Below, one piece after another: positions 41,585 to 49,904 of a DNA stretch of 64,000 bases. The stretch is from Burkholderia sp. HI2500 (GTDB lineage Bacteria > Pseudomonadota > Gammaproteobacteria > Burkholderiales > Burkholderiaceae). The stretch covers positions 744,001 to 808,000 of the forward strand of contig NZ_NKFL01000005.1 of the NCBI RefSeq assembly GCF_002223055.1, in the 5' to 3' direction. Position 1 is the first letter of the stretch. Each line of letters opens with the position of its first letter. The notes below the pieces were generated by a model. It worked only from the letters and a program-made list of their open reading frames with translations, ran no database searches and was not told where the DNA came from. The position numbers were made by a program, and so were the translations under genes.

Positions 41585-42160
41585 TTACTCGGCAATCGAC
41601 CGGATGACCGCCGCCGGATTGCCGCCGACCAGCACATCCGGCGGAACATCCCGCGTGACGACGGCCCCGGCCGCGACCACCGAGTTCTCCCCCACCGTCA
41701 CACCGCCGATGATCGTCGCGCCGGCGCCGATCCAGACGTTCCGTTCGATCACGATCGGCTTCGCGACGACGAAGTCGCGCCGCCCCGAAGGTTCGACGGG
41801 ATGGCCGGACGTGATGAGGCTGACGTTCGGCCCGATCATCACGTCGTCGCCAATCTCGAGCCCGCCGAGATCGTAGAACGTGCAGTTCTGGTTGACGAAC
41901 ACGTTGCGCCCGAGCTTCATGCCGGTGCCGCCCGTCGCATGGAACGGCGGGATCAACATGAAGCCGTCGTCCACCTGCGTGCCGATCAGTTCTCCGAATA
42001 ATGTGCGAACCTCGGCGGCATCGTCGAACGTCAGGCGATTGATCCGCGCGGCGATCGACATCGCCCGCCTGACCTCGGCCACCATCGCCGCCGATTCCGG
42101 CGTTCTTCTCGGAATGATCGTGGTGCGATCGTCGTTTGCCATGCGTGAGTTGTCTCTCAT
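41585..42160 (-). CDS. Sugar O-acetyltransferase, left-handed beta-helix (LacA/Maa-like)
   Basis: A 191-residue acetyl-CoA-dependent acetyltransferase of the hexapeptide-repeat family. The N-terminal Mac domain-like helix (about 25-75) precedes hexapeptide coils (VFVNQNCTFYDLGGLEIGDDVMIGPNVSLITSGHPV), with the catalytic His in TSGHPV and the C-terminal cap ERNVWIGAGATIIGGVTVGENSVVAAGAVVTRDVPPDVLVGGNPAAV. The ATG at 42160 has an AGGGAAG site; 42142 is an alternative. The gene ends 47 bp from the repeat array and is divergent from a GST gene. Confidence 0.92.
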   Translation of the reverse strand: MRDNSRMANDDRTTIIPRRTPESAAMVAEVRRAMSIAARINRLTFDDAAEVRTLFGELIGTQVDDGFMLIPPFHATGGTGMKLGRNVFVNQNCTFYDLGGLEIGDDVMIGPNVSLITSGHPVEPSGRRDFVVAKPIVIERNVWIGAGATIIGGVTVGENSVVAAGAVVTRDVPPDVLVGGNPAAVIRSIAE

Positions 42161-42499
42161 GACTTCCCTGTTTCGTGATGCATCCGCGCTCGCGGAACGA
42201 TGCCCGTGTTGGCGTGTGCACGGACGTTGCTGGCTCCGTGATGCCGTGTGCGGAATGCCGGCCTAACCGTGATATCCGTCACATCCATAACTAGTTTAAA
42301 TATAACTAGTTATCAACATACATCCTTGTACCATAAGGCTTTGCCCGGTCTTCTGCCTGATTCACGCCCGACACACAGCGCATCGGGTCATCACACGCGG
42401 ATAGCCGCCCCTCGCCGGGCGCCTCTGTCCGAACCGCCGCTGCTCGGGTACGCTGGAGCATCCACCGGACCGACAGCTGCACCCCAACGCGGAGGCACG
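42161..42499. other. Divergent intergenic region with AT-rich island
   Basis: A 339-bp gap between acetyltransferase and GST genes. It contains a notably AT-rich stretch (42280-42325) with two AACTAGTT palindromes, described separately, in otherwise GC-rich DNA. No gene is seen. Confidence 0.6.
42287..42313. promoter_or_regulatory. Paired AACTAGTT palindromes (operator-like)
   Basis: ATAACTAGTTTA (42287-42298) and the perfect palindrome ATAACTAGTTAT (42302-42313) have centres 15 bp apart. Such pairs usually bind a dimeric MarR/TetR-type repressor; no such regulator is encoded next to it. It lies 127 bp upstream of the acetyltransferase start and 187 bp upstream of the GST start. Confidence 0.5.
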
Positions 42500-43114
42500 A
42501 TGAAGCTCTACTACTGGCCGAAGACCCGGGCATTCCGGGCCTTGTGGATGCTTGAAGAACTCGGCGTGGTGTATGAACTCGTGCCGATCGACCTGCGTTC
42601 GCACGAACAGGGCAGCGACGCGTTCGTGCAGGTCAACCCGATGGCCAAGCTGCCCGCGCTCGACGACGGCAGCGTGCCGTTCGCCGAATCGGGCGCCGTG
42701 CTGCTCTATCTTGCCGACCGCTGCCCCGGCGCCGGGCTCGGCGTCGCGCCCGACGATCCGCTGCGCGGCCGTTTCCTCCAATGGATGTTCTTCACGCCGA
42801 CCTGCCTCGAACCGGCGATGGCCGAAAAATTCACCGGCGCGTCGGGCAATCCGGTCGCGTTCGGCTGGGGCAACATCACGCGCGTGCAGCGCGCCCTCGC
42901 GCAAGCGCTCGCCCATCGTCCGTGGCTCGTCGGCGACCGCTTCACCGCGGCCGACCTGCTGCTCGCCAGCACGCTGAAGATCGCCTTCGACGCGCATCTG
43001 CTGCCGCACGAAGGCGTGCTCGGCGACTACGTCGCGCGCGCCGAGGATCGCGACGCATTCCGCCGCGCGGTCGCGATCGAACAGCGCGAAGCGGCGCGCC
43101 TGCTGCATGCGTGA
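42500..43114 (+). CDS. Glutathione S-transferase family protein
   Basis: A 204-residue GST. The thioredoxin-fold N-domain (MKLYYWPKTRAFRALWMLEELGVVYELVPIDL) contains the glutathione-binding VNPMAKLPAL cis-proline and ESGAVLLYLAD; the helical C-domain has the GDRFTAADLLLA motif. The start at 42500 has a GGAGG site 5 nt upstream; the longer open frame is upstream regulatory DNA. Substrate unknown. Confidence 0.92.
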   Translation: MKLYYWPKTRAFRALWMLEELGVVYELVPIDLRSHEQGSDAFVQVNPMAKLPALDDGSVPFAESGAVLLYLADRCPGAGLGVAPDDPLRGRFLQWMFFTPTCLEPAMAEKFTGASGNPVAFGWGNITRVQRALAQALAHRPWLVGDRFTAADLLLASTLKIAFDAHLLPHEGVLGDYVARAEDRDAFRRAVAIEQREAARLLHA

Positions 43115-43166
43115 CGTGTACGCGTGTCGTGCGGGGGGCGGCGCTACCCGCCGCCCGCGAGCACGC

Positions 43167-44129
43167 CTACGCAGCCGGGCCCGACGTCGCGGCGCCGGCA
43201 TTGACCACCGCACCCGGCGAGCCGCGCTCGTCGGTATCGGTGTCGACCGGCACCACCTCATGAAAATGCGTGTAGTCGATGTGCGTGATGCCGTCTTCGT
43301 CGTGCATCAGGTCGACATAACGGTGACGCCAGCGGATCTCGTCATGCTCCCAGGAATGACGCGCCTGCATCACCTGCGCGGTGGTCTCGTCCGAGCCTTC
43401 GATCGTGATCAGCAACGACGCGTCGCGCGCGGCAAGCGATTCGGGCGTCTCGCCGAACAGCGCGCTCGATTCGTCGATCACGTGCATCAGGTTCCAGCCG
43501 AGCAGGAAGATCGGATGCTCGCTGCGCACGAGCGCCAGGTCGTGGATCTTGCGCAGCGTATAGCCCTCGTGTGTGCCCTCGACACGCATCAGCCGCAGTT
43601 TCGCCTGCGCCTCGGCAATCACGTTCTGGCGCGCATTCGCGGCGCGCACCATCAGCGTCATCCTGCCGTTCAACGGCCGGACGATCGCGTAGCGTGCGAA
43701 CAGGATCTTCGCCTGCGGCCGCGAAAACCGCGCGAACACGAGCCCCGTGGCCATCGCAATGCCCGACATCCCGACGAAGATCTCGAACGTCGCGACCAGG
43801 TGCGCATAGACGGTCTGCGGATGCATGTCGCCGTAGCCGACGGTCGCGAGTGTCTCGACGCTGAAGAAGAACGCGCCGCCGAAGCCGGCCGGCGACTGGT
43901 TCGCGATCGGCGCATGGCCAAGCAGGTAGAGCGTCGCAAAGGCGCCGTTGAGCAGCAGGAACAGCACGGCGAGCGACAGGAAGAATACGGGCCAGCTCAC
44001 CGTCAGCGCGCGGTGATAGAGGTCGCGCCAGCCGAGCGGCGGCATCCCGTACGCGATCACCGGGCGGGTGCCCGACCAGAGCTTGCGGCCACGGCCGCGG
44101 GAGGCTGGGGAGGACGAATCGACGTTCAT
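43167..44129 (-). CDS. Inward-rectifier potassium channel (KirBac type)
   Basis: A 320-residue tetrameric channel subunit. The order is slide helix (WRDLYHRAL near 34-42), outer membrane helix (about 44-70), pore helix and selectivity filter TVGYGD (96-101), inner helix (about 108-136), then a C-terminal immunoglobulin-like cytoplasmic domain (about 150-300; GRMTLMVRAANARQNVIAEA, DLMHDEDGITHIDYTHFHE). It is a close match to the well-studied Burkholderia KirBac1.1 as I remember it. The start at 44129 (MNVDSSSP) matches that protein rather than the upstream ATG at 44168. Confidence 0.95.
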   Translation of the reverse strand: MNVDSSSPASRGRGRKLWSGTRPVIAYGMPPLGWRDLYHRALTVSWPVFFLSLAVLFLLLNGAFATLYLLGHAPIANQSPAGFGGAFFFSVETLATVGYGDMHPQTVYAHLVATFEIFVGMSGIAMATGLVFARFSRPQAKILFARYAIVRPLNGRMTLMVRAANARQNVIAEAQAKLRLMRVEGTHEGYTLRKIHDLALVRSEHPIFLLGWNLMHVIDESSALFGETPESLAARDASLLITIEGSDETTAQVMQARHSWEHDEIRWRHRYVDLMHDEDGITHIDYTHFHEVVPVDTDTDERGSPGAVVNAGAATSGPAA

Positions 44130-44237
44130 CGCGCGGTGCCGGAAGCAGGGAGGCGATGAGCGTAGCACGCGCGGCGGCGGCCGGATATGCGTACCGGTTC
44201 GGAATGGAAATCCGTCGCGCCACCGGCCGCGCGACGC

Positions 44238-44266
44238 AAAAAAAGCCGGCCGCGGAAACGGCCGGC
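44238..44266 (-). terminator. Rho-independent terminator after sbp (minus strand)
   Basis: An 8-bp perfect stem (GCCGGCCG/CGGCCGGC, 6-nt loop) is followed on the minus strand by seven T residues. It ends the sulfate-binding protein transcript, 34 bp past its stop codon. Confidence 0.9.
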
Positions 44267-44299
44267 TGCGTCTTCAGCGTATGGGCAAGCGAGCGGTGC

Positions 44300-45319
44300 T
44301 CACTTGCGGTCGACGATCACCTGGTCGAACGTGCCGCCGTCCGCGAAGTGTGTCTTCTGCGCGTTCGCCCAGCTGCCGAAGACCTGCTCGACGCTGAACG
44401 TCTTCAGCGACTTGAATTCGGCCGCATGCTTCTTCAGCACGTTCGCGTCGCGCGGGCGCAGATGGTGTTGCGCGATGATTTCCTGCGCTTCCGGCGTGTA
44501 CAGGTAGTCGAGATACGCCTGCGCGACCTTGCGCGTGCCCTTCTTGTCGACGACCTTGTCGACGACGGCGACGGGCGGCTCCGCGAGGATGCTCGCCGAC
44601 GGATACACCGCGTCGAACTGCGCGCCCGATGCGCCGGTGTCCATCAGCGCGACTTCGTTCTCGAACGTGACCAGCACGTCGCCGATGCCGCGCTGCGTGA
44701 ACGTCGTCGTCGCGCCGCGGCCGCCGGAGTCGAGCACCGGCACGTTGCGGAAGATCGCCTTCTCGAAGTCGATCGCCTGCTGGTCGGTCGCGCCCTTCTG
44801 CTTCTGGAAGCCCCACGCGGCCAGATACGCATAGCGGCCGTTGCCCGACGTCTTCGGGTTTGCGATGATCACCTGGACACCCGGCTTCGCGAGATCGCTC
44901 CAGTCCTTGATCGCCTTCGGGTTGCCCTTGCGCACCAGGAACACCATCGTGGTCGAGTACGGCGAGCTGTTGTCCGGGAAACGCGCGCGCCAGTCCTTCG
45001 GCAGCAGCTGGCCGCGCTCGGCGAGCAGGTCGATGTCGTTCGGCTGGTTCATCGTCACGACGTCGGCCTGCAGCCCTTGCAGCACCGACAGCGCCTGCGC
45101 GCTCGACGCGCCGTGCGACTGCTTGATCGCGACCGTCTCGCCGGTCTTCTGCTTGTAGGCAGCGGCAAAACCCGCGTTGATGTCCTTGTACAGTTCGCGC
45201 GTCACGTCGTACGACACGTTCAGGATCGACGTATCCGCGTGCGCGGCCGTTGCCGCCACGACCAGCGCCGCCGCTGCGCCCGTGTGCAGCCAGCGGCCGA
45301 TCCCCTTCATGCTTGCCAT
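44300..45319 (-). CDS. sbp: Sulfate ABC transporter substrate-binding protein
   Basis: A 339-residue periplasmic sulfate-binding protein. A signal peptide ends near AATAAHA (residue about 28); the family start DTSILNVSYDVTRELYKDIN follows. Sulfate-binding features include QSHGASSAQA, NPKTSGNGRYAYLAAWG and SGGRGATTTFTQRGIGDVLVTFENE. E. coli Sbp is 329 residues. No permease or ATPase genes (cysTWA) lie next to it in this window; upstream is a long leader of a DapA-like gene on the other strand. Confidence 0.94.
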   Translation of the reverse strand: MASMKGIGRWLHTGAAAALVVAATAAHADTSILNVSYDVTRELYKDINAGFAAAYKQKTGETVAIKQSHGASSAQALSVLQGLQADVVTMNQPNDIDLLAERGQLLPKDWRARFPDNSSPYSTTMVFLVRKGNPKAIKDWSDLAKPGVQVIIANPKTSGNGRYAYLAAWGFQKQKGATDQQAIDFEKAIFRNVPVLDSGGRGATTTFTQRGIGDVLVTFENEVALMDTGASGAQFDAVYPSASILAEPPVAVVDKVVDKKGTRKVAQAYLDYLYTPEAQEIIAQHHLRPRDANVLKKHAAEFKSLKTFSVEQVFGSWANAQKTHFADGGTFDQVIVDRK

Positions 45320-45536
45320 CGTGATATGCCCCGTTTCCAGTGGTGGTGAATGTGCGTGACGGCACGCGTACGCGCTGTCATCGAAACGTAAGCGGGCATT
45401 CTAGCGGCCGGGCGCGGCGCGCTTTCCAATCAGTCGTGGAAAGCAAATCTCGAATTCTGCTAAACGGCGGCGGGCGCTCGCGTGCGGATCGGATCCGGTG
45501 TTAAGATCGCCGCTCAGCCCATTTCCCGGTTCCTCC
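45320..45536. other. Divergent promoter region, sbp / DapA-like gene
   Basis: 217 bp without a gene. A TAAGAT word at 45502-45507 could be the -10 box for a plus-strand transcript reaching the DapA-like gene. No clear Cys-type (CysB) site was identified for sbp by eye. Confidence 0.4.
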
Positions 45537-45632
45537 ATGTCCGCTGCCCTGCGCTCGCTTCCGATCCTCGCCGCCGTCGCGGCAGGTGCGCGCGCGGCCG
45601 GGCTGAAACTGAAAAAACGACTCCTCGACTGA
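45537..45632 (+). CDS. Possible 31-aa leader peptide
   Basis: A short frame MSAALRSLPILAAVAAGARA followed by AGLKLKKRLLD. It starts about 30 bp after a TAAGAT promoter-like word and its stop codon lies inside a GC hairpin (45629-45654). The hydrophobic middle and basic end are protein-like, but no family is recognised and no clear ribosome binding site precedes it. It may be a leader peptide or chance. Confidence 0.3.
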   Translation: MSAALRSLPILAAVAAGARAAGLKLKKRLLD

Positions 45633-45654
45633 CGGGGACGTCGCGTCCCGTCAG
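45629..45654 (+). promoter_or_regulatory. Leader hairpin upstream of the DapA-like gene
   Basis: A perfect 8-bp stem (CTGACGGG/CCCGTCAG) with a 10-nt loop overlaps the stop codon of the 31-aa ORF. A second small stem around CGGGATGCCCG follows at 45667-45677 and then a T/C-rich stretch. Together they could form an attenuator or a weak terminator in the about 260-nt leader of the downstream gene. Confidence 0.4.
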
Positions 45655-45771
45655 GCGAATGCCGGACGGGATGCCCGCAGGTCGTTTCTTTCTCCTTGCT
45701 CGCACGCCTCACTCCGGCTCTCCGCCGGCGGAACGGTTCCTTCCCACTCCGTTTCCACCCTGAGGCTTTGC

Positions 45772-46665
45772 ATGAACACACGTTTCGAAGGTATCTGGCT
45801 GCCGATCATCACGCCGTTCCACCACGGCGAAGTCGACCATGCCGCGCTCGCGCGACTCGCGCGCCACTATGCGGCCGCGGGCCTCGCGGGCTTCGTCGCC
45901 GGCGCGACGACCGGTGAAGGCGTGCTGCTCGACGCGCGCGAACAGGACGCCGTGTTTGCGACGCTGCGCGACGCGGCGCCCGGCCTGCCGATCGTCGTCG
46001 GGCTGACCGCGAGTGCGACGCATTTCGCGGCCGCCCGTGCGCGCGAACTCGCGGCGCTGCGGCCCGACGGGCTGCTCGTCACGCCGCCCGTCTACGTTCG
46101 GCCGACGCAGGACGGCATCCGCCGCCACGTCGAGGCGATCGTCGACGCGGCCGACCTGCCGGTGCTCGTCTACAACATCCCGTACCGCACCGGCGTGAAC
46201 GTCGAACTGGACACGCTGCAGGCGCTCGCGCGCGACCCGCGCGTCGCGGGCATCAAGGAATGCGGCGGCACGCTCGACCGGATGAGCCGGCTCGTGCACG
46301 ACACGCCGCTCGCGATCCTGTCCGGCGACGACAACCAGAACTTCGCGGCGATGTGCGCCGGTGCGCACGGCGCGATCGCGAGCAGCGCGCACGTGCTGCC
46401 CGAATGGCATGTGCGCATCCATGCGCTGCTGCGCGACGGCCGGCTCGCCGATGCGCGGCGCCTGTCGGTCGCGCTGCAGCCGCTCGTCGCGGCGCTGTTC
46501 GCGGAGCCGAACCCGGCGCCGGTGAAGGCCGTGCTGGCCGCGCAAGGGTGGTGCGAGGACGGGTTGCGGCTGCCGTTCGTGCCGGCGAGTGAAGGGTTGA
46601 GAGAGCGGCTGGCGGCCATTTGTGCGGAACTGGACGAAATCGAGCCGGACGTCGCGGCAGCATGA
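45772..46665 (+). CDS. Dihydrodipicolinate synthase/N-acetylneuraminate lyase family protein
   Basis: A 297-residue class I aldolase. Schiff-base lysine K162 in GIKECGG, Y134 in LVYNIPYRTGVN with R139, and the TT pair at 46-47 in GATTGEG correspond to the DHDPS catalytic set, so 4-hydroxy-tetrahydrodipicolinate synthase activity is possible. Burkholderia carry several paralogues, so this one may not be the lysine-pathway enzyme. Isolated from other lysine genes. Ends at 46665. Confidence 0.88.
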   Translation: MNTRFEGIWLPIITPFHHGEVDHAALARLARHYAAAGLAGFVAGATTGEGVLLDAREQDAVFATLRDAAPGLPIVVGLTASATHFAAARARELAALRPDGLLVTPPVYVRPTQDGIRRHVEAIVDAADLPVLVYNIPYRTGVNVELDTLQALARDPRVAGIKECGGTLDRMSRLVHDTPLAILSGDDNQNFAAMCAGAHGAIASSAHVLPEWHVRIHALLRDGRLADARRLSVALQPLVAALFAEPNPAPVKAVLAAQGWCEDGLRLPFVPASEGLRERLAAICAELDEIEPDVAAA

Positions 46666-46721
46666 ACCGCGACGCCACATGACGTGCAGCCGACCGATGG
46701 ATTTCGCCCCGACAGATTGCT

Positions 46722-47102
46722 TCAAACTGTCAGAACGAGAGACCGGTCATACCGCGCAAGATGGGCATCGGCCGTCACGAGCTGAAGCGGCTCGTGACGG
46801 GCCTGTGCGACCAGCAAGCGATCGAATGGATCACGATGGTGGTGCGGCAGATCACGGACCGCGACCCCATGCGCGGCCCGAACCGGTAGCTCGCGAATCC
46901 CGCTCGAGCCGATCGCTCGGATCAGCTTGCCGACGTCGATATCGAGCTGCCCCAGGCCGGCCTTGATGGCGTCCTCCCAGATACTCGCGCTGCTGACGAA
47001 ACGTACGTCGGCGGCCGAGATCAGGCGGCGCGCCCTTGCGCTCAGCCTGGGGTCATTGGTCACGATCCACAGAAAGATGTGCGTATCGAGCAACAGCCGC
47101 AT
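46722..47102 (-). CDS. PIN-domain toxin (VapC family)
   Basis: A 126-residue PIN-domain RNase, the toxin half of a type II toxin-antitoxin pair. The acidic active site is present: D6 (LLLDTHIFLW), E43 (SIWED), D91/D94 (HHRDPFDRLLVAQA), D112. The ATG at 47102 overlaps the antitoxin stop by one base (TGATG), tying the two together in translation. The target RNA is unknown. Confidence 0.92.
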   Translation of the reverse strand: MRLLLDTHIFLWIVTNDPRLSARARRLISAADVRFVSSASIWEDAIKAGLGQLDIDVGKLIRAIGSSGIRELPVRAAHGVAVRDLPHHHRDPFDRLLVAQARHEPLQLVTADAHLARYDRSLVLTV

Positions 47103-47311
47103 CAGCGCCCTTCGAAGGCATCCAGCAGGTAATCGGGCAGCGGAGCATCGAAGTCGTCCGCGATCCACGCCTGCCCTTGCAGGACACCGAACCGAACAGG
47201 CGGATCGCCGGGCACGAGTCGATCAGTTGACGTCCCGTCACCGCGGATCGTGGCATCTGCCCTTTGGGCCGGATCGACCGCATTGGTGCCGGGCGTATTC
47301 GCGTTTTGCAT
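47102..47311 (-). CDS. Putative antitoxin of the VapC-like toxin
   Basis: A 69-residue protein with a strong GGAGG site before the ATG at 47311. The C-terminal 30 residues (RFGVLQGQAWIADDFDAPLP ...) match the toxin-neutralising tail usual in Phd/VapB-type antitoxins paired with this PIN family. The N-terminal about 38 residues (MQNANTPGTNAVDPAQRADA...) do not look like the normal Phd DNA-binding fold and are shorter, so self-repression may be lost. Confidence 0.75.
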   Translation of the reverse strand: MQNANTPGTNAVDPAQRADATIRGDGTSTDRLVPGDPPVRFGVLQGQAWIADDFDAPLPDYLLDAFEGR

Positions 47312-47426
47312 GATGACCTCCGTTTCAAGTGATCATCACTGTAGTCAGGTTCACCTGATCGATCCATTCGACCGATCGGCAGAGGGGCTGCCGAATTGCA
47401 ACCCGCAGCGGCAATCGAGTGTTTCG

Positions 47427-48479
47427 TCACGCCGCCAGCGCCACCCCCGTCCCCTCCGTCGCATCCCGCACGGCCTGCTTCACGATCCGCGCGAGCCGAT
47501 CGACGGTCGGCGTCGCCGACGACGTGCGCCGCAGCAAAATCAGCGGCAAACTCGGCAGGGCCGGCAGCCCGCTCGAAGCCGCATCGAGCACGCGCACCGA
47601 AGCGGGCAGCCCGTACTGCGAGCGCACCGTCAGCCCGAGGCCGGCCGCCGCCGCGGCCCATAGCCCGGCGAGACTGGGGGTCGTGAACGCAACGCGCCAC
47701 GGCACGCCCGCGCGATCGAGCGCGCCGGTCGCCGCGCCGAAGAACCGGCACGGCCGGTCGAACACGACGAGCGGCAGCGGCTCGCCGGGCTCCCGCCCCG
47801 CACGATCGCCCGTTTCGACCGCGCCGCCGTCCATCCCCTCCTCGGCACCGCCGCCCGGCATGCCGAAGCCGCCCGCGGCCAAGCCCGCCGCCCCCACCCA
47901 CTGCATCGGCACCTGCGCGATCGCTTCGCTATCGATCCCCGCGCGCGCCACCAGCGCCGCCGACGCCGGGTCTCCCCACACCAGCGCGAGATCGAGCTGG
48001 TTCGCGTCGAGCCGGTCGAGCAAGTCGGCATTGCGCGCCACGCGCGCCTCGATCCGCACCTTCGGATGCGCACGCGCGAACCGCCCGAGCACGTCGGGCA
48101 GAATCGCCTCGCCGAAATCCTCCTGCAGCCCGACGCGCACCCAGCCGTCGAGATTCATGCCGCGCACGGCCGCGGCCGCCTCGTCGTTCAGCTCGATCAT
48201 CCGCCGCGCGTAGCGCAGCATCGCGTCGCCGGCGTCGGTCAACGCCAGCCCGCGCCCGGCCTTCACGAACAGCGGCGTGCCGGCCTGCTCCTCGAGCTTG
48301 CGGATCTGCGCGCTCACCGCCGACGACGAGCGCGCAACGCGGTCGGCCGCCTTCGCAAAACTGCCGAGATCCACCCCGGCGACGAGGCTGCGCAGCGCCG
48401 CCACGTCGAAGTTGGGCCGGGCCAGCGCAAGCGACTCGCCGTCGTCGCGTGGAATGTCTTGTCCGGACATCTCAACCAT
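47427..48479 (-). CDS. LysR-family transcriptional regulator with Gly-rich insertion
   Basis: A 350-residue LysR regulator. The HTH is in FDVAALRSLVAGVDLGSFAKAADRV followed by SSSAVSAQIRKLEEQAGTPLF. The effector domain (about 105-340) has an unusual insertion of about 30 residues rich in Gly/Glu/Asp (from GGFGMPGGGAEEGMDGG through REPGEP) that explains the length above the usual about 300. The start could be 48479 or the ATG three codons in. It is divergent from an MFS transporter (98-bp gap), which it probably controls. Confidence 0.9.
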   Translation of the reverse strand: MVEMSGQDIPRDDGESLALARPNFDVAALRSLVAGVDLGSFAKAADRVARSSSAVSAQIRKLEEQAGTPLFVKAGRGLALTDAGDAMLRYARRMIELNDEAAAAVRGMNLDGWVRVGLQEDFGEAILPDVLGRFARAHPKVRIEARVARNADLLDRLDANQLDLALVWGDPASAALVARAGIDSEAIAQVPMQWVGAAGLAAGGFGMPGGGAEEGMDGGAVETGDRAGREPGEPLPLVVFDRPCRFFGAATGALDRAGVPWRVAFTTPSLAGLWAAAAAGLGLTVRSQYGLPASVRVLDAASSGLPALPSLPLILLRRTSSATPTVDRLARIVKQAVRDATEGTGVALAA

Positions 48480-48576
48480 CCTGTTTTATCGAGCGATTCA
48501 TCAAAAACTTTCCGATTTTCAGGATGAATGTAGGTCGCCAGACTGTGGATGTCAATTTCCAACCGGGCCTGCCGTC

Positions 48577-49848
48577 ATGGATACCTCGTGCATCGCTTCC
48601 CCCTCCTCGCCCGCCCGCGACGTGCGCGGCGCGGCTCATCGCTGGCGCGTGCTGGCGGCCGGCGTCGCCGCGAACATGAGCTTTTCGGCCGCGGCGGCCG
48701 GCATTCCGACCACGGCCGTGTGGATGCGCACGGCCTATCACCTCGACAACGGCGCACTCGGCCTCGTGCTCGGCGCGCTCGGCTTCGGCGTCGCGCTGTC
48801 CGAGCTGCCGTGGGGAATGGCCGCCGACCGCTTCGGCGACCGCCGCGTGCTGCTCGCCGGGCTCGTCGCCACGGCCGCGATGTTCGCGCTGATGGTGTGC
48901 ACGATCGTCCCGAGCGCGCACGGCGTGCCGCCGCTGATGCGCGTCGTCGCGACGATGTGCTGCGTCGGCCTGCTCGGCGGCAGCGTGAACGGGTCGAGCG
49001 GGCGCGCGGTGATGCGCTGGTTCGGCGAGCGTGAACGCGGGCTCGCGATGAGCATCCGCCAGACGGCCGTGCCGCTCGGCGGCGGCATCGGCGCGGCGCT
49101 GCTGCCGTCGCTCGCATCGCATATCGGCTTCGCCGCGGTATTCGGCGCGCTGATGCTGCTGTGTGCAGGTTCGGCCGCGCTCACCTGGCGCTGGCTGCAC
49201 GAGCCGCCGGCCGAGCCGGCCGTGACGCACCCGGCCACGCATCGCCTCGTCGAGCGGCAGCCGTCCGCGCGGCAGGGGCGCAACCCGCTCGCGAGCGGCC
49301 CCGTGTGGCGCATCGTGCTCGGCATCGGCCTGCTGTGCGCGCCGCAGTTCGCGGTGCTCACGTTCGCGACGGTGTTCCTGCACGACTTCGGCCGACTCGG
49401 CCTCGCCGGCATCAGTGCGGCGATGGTCACGCTGCAGCTGGGCGCGATGGTGATGCGCGTGTGGAGCGGCCGTCATACCGACCGGCACGGCAACCGGCGC
49501 GCGTATCTGCGCGGATCGGTGTTCGTCGCGGCCGGCTCGTTCGCGCTGCTCGCAGCCGCGACGGCTGGCCATGCGCACGTGCCGCTCGCCGCGATCGTCG
49601 CGATTCTCGTCTTCGCCGGCATCTGCGTGTCCGCGTGGCACGGCGTCGCGTACACGGAGCTCGCGACGCTCGCGGGCGCGAATCAGGCGGGCACCGCACT
49701 CGGAATGGCCAATACCATCGTCTACCTCGGGCTGTTCGCGACGCCACTCGCGATTCCACCGCTGCTCGCAGTCAGTTCGTGGAGTGTCGTGTGGCTCGCG
49801 GCCGCGCTGGTCGCCGGCGCGACCTATCCGCTGTTCGCCGCGAAATAG
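48577..49848 (+). CDS. MFS transporter
   Basis: A 423-residue major-facilitator permease with about 12 hydrophobic helices. The loop 2-3 signature appears as GMAADRFGDRRVLLAG and its second-half counterpart as RVWSGRHTDRHGNRRAYL. The ATG at 48577 begins just ahead of the first helix; the longer frame from 48277 would run back through the divergent regulator. Substrate is unknown; divergent LysR control suggests an inducible uptake or efflux function. Confidence 0.9.
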   Translation: MDTSCIASPSSPARDVRGAAHRWRVLAAGVAANMSFSAAAAGIPTTAVWMRTAYHLDNGALGLVLGALGFGVALSELPWGMAADRFGDRRVLLAGLVATAAMFALMVCTIVPSAHGVPPLMRVVATMCCVGLLGGSVNGSSGRAVMRWFGERERGLAMSIRQTAVPLGGGIGAALLPSLASHIGFAAVFGALMLLCAGSAALTWRWLHEPPAEPAVTHPATHRLVERQPSARQGRNPLASGPVWRIVLGIGLLCAPQFAVLTFATVFLHDFGRLGLAGISAAMVTLQLGAMVMRVWSGRHTDRHGNRRAYLRGSVFVAAGSFALLAAATAGHAHVPLAAIVAILVFAGICVSAWHGVAYTELATLAGANQAGTALGMANTIVYLGLFATPLAIPPLLAVSSWSVVWLAAALVAGATYPLFAAK

Positions 49849-49904
49849 CAGCCGCACGTCTCCCGCGGGCGTCGCCGCGCACGCCACGACGCCCGCGCGA
49901 TCCG

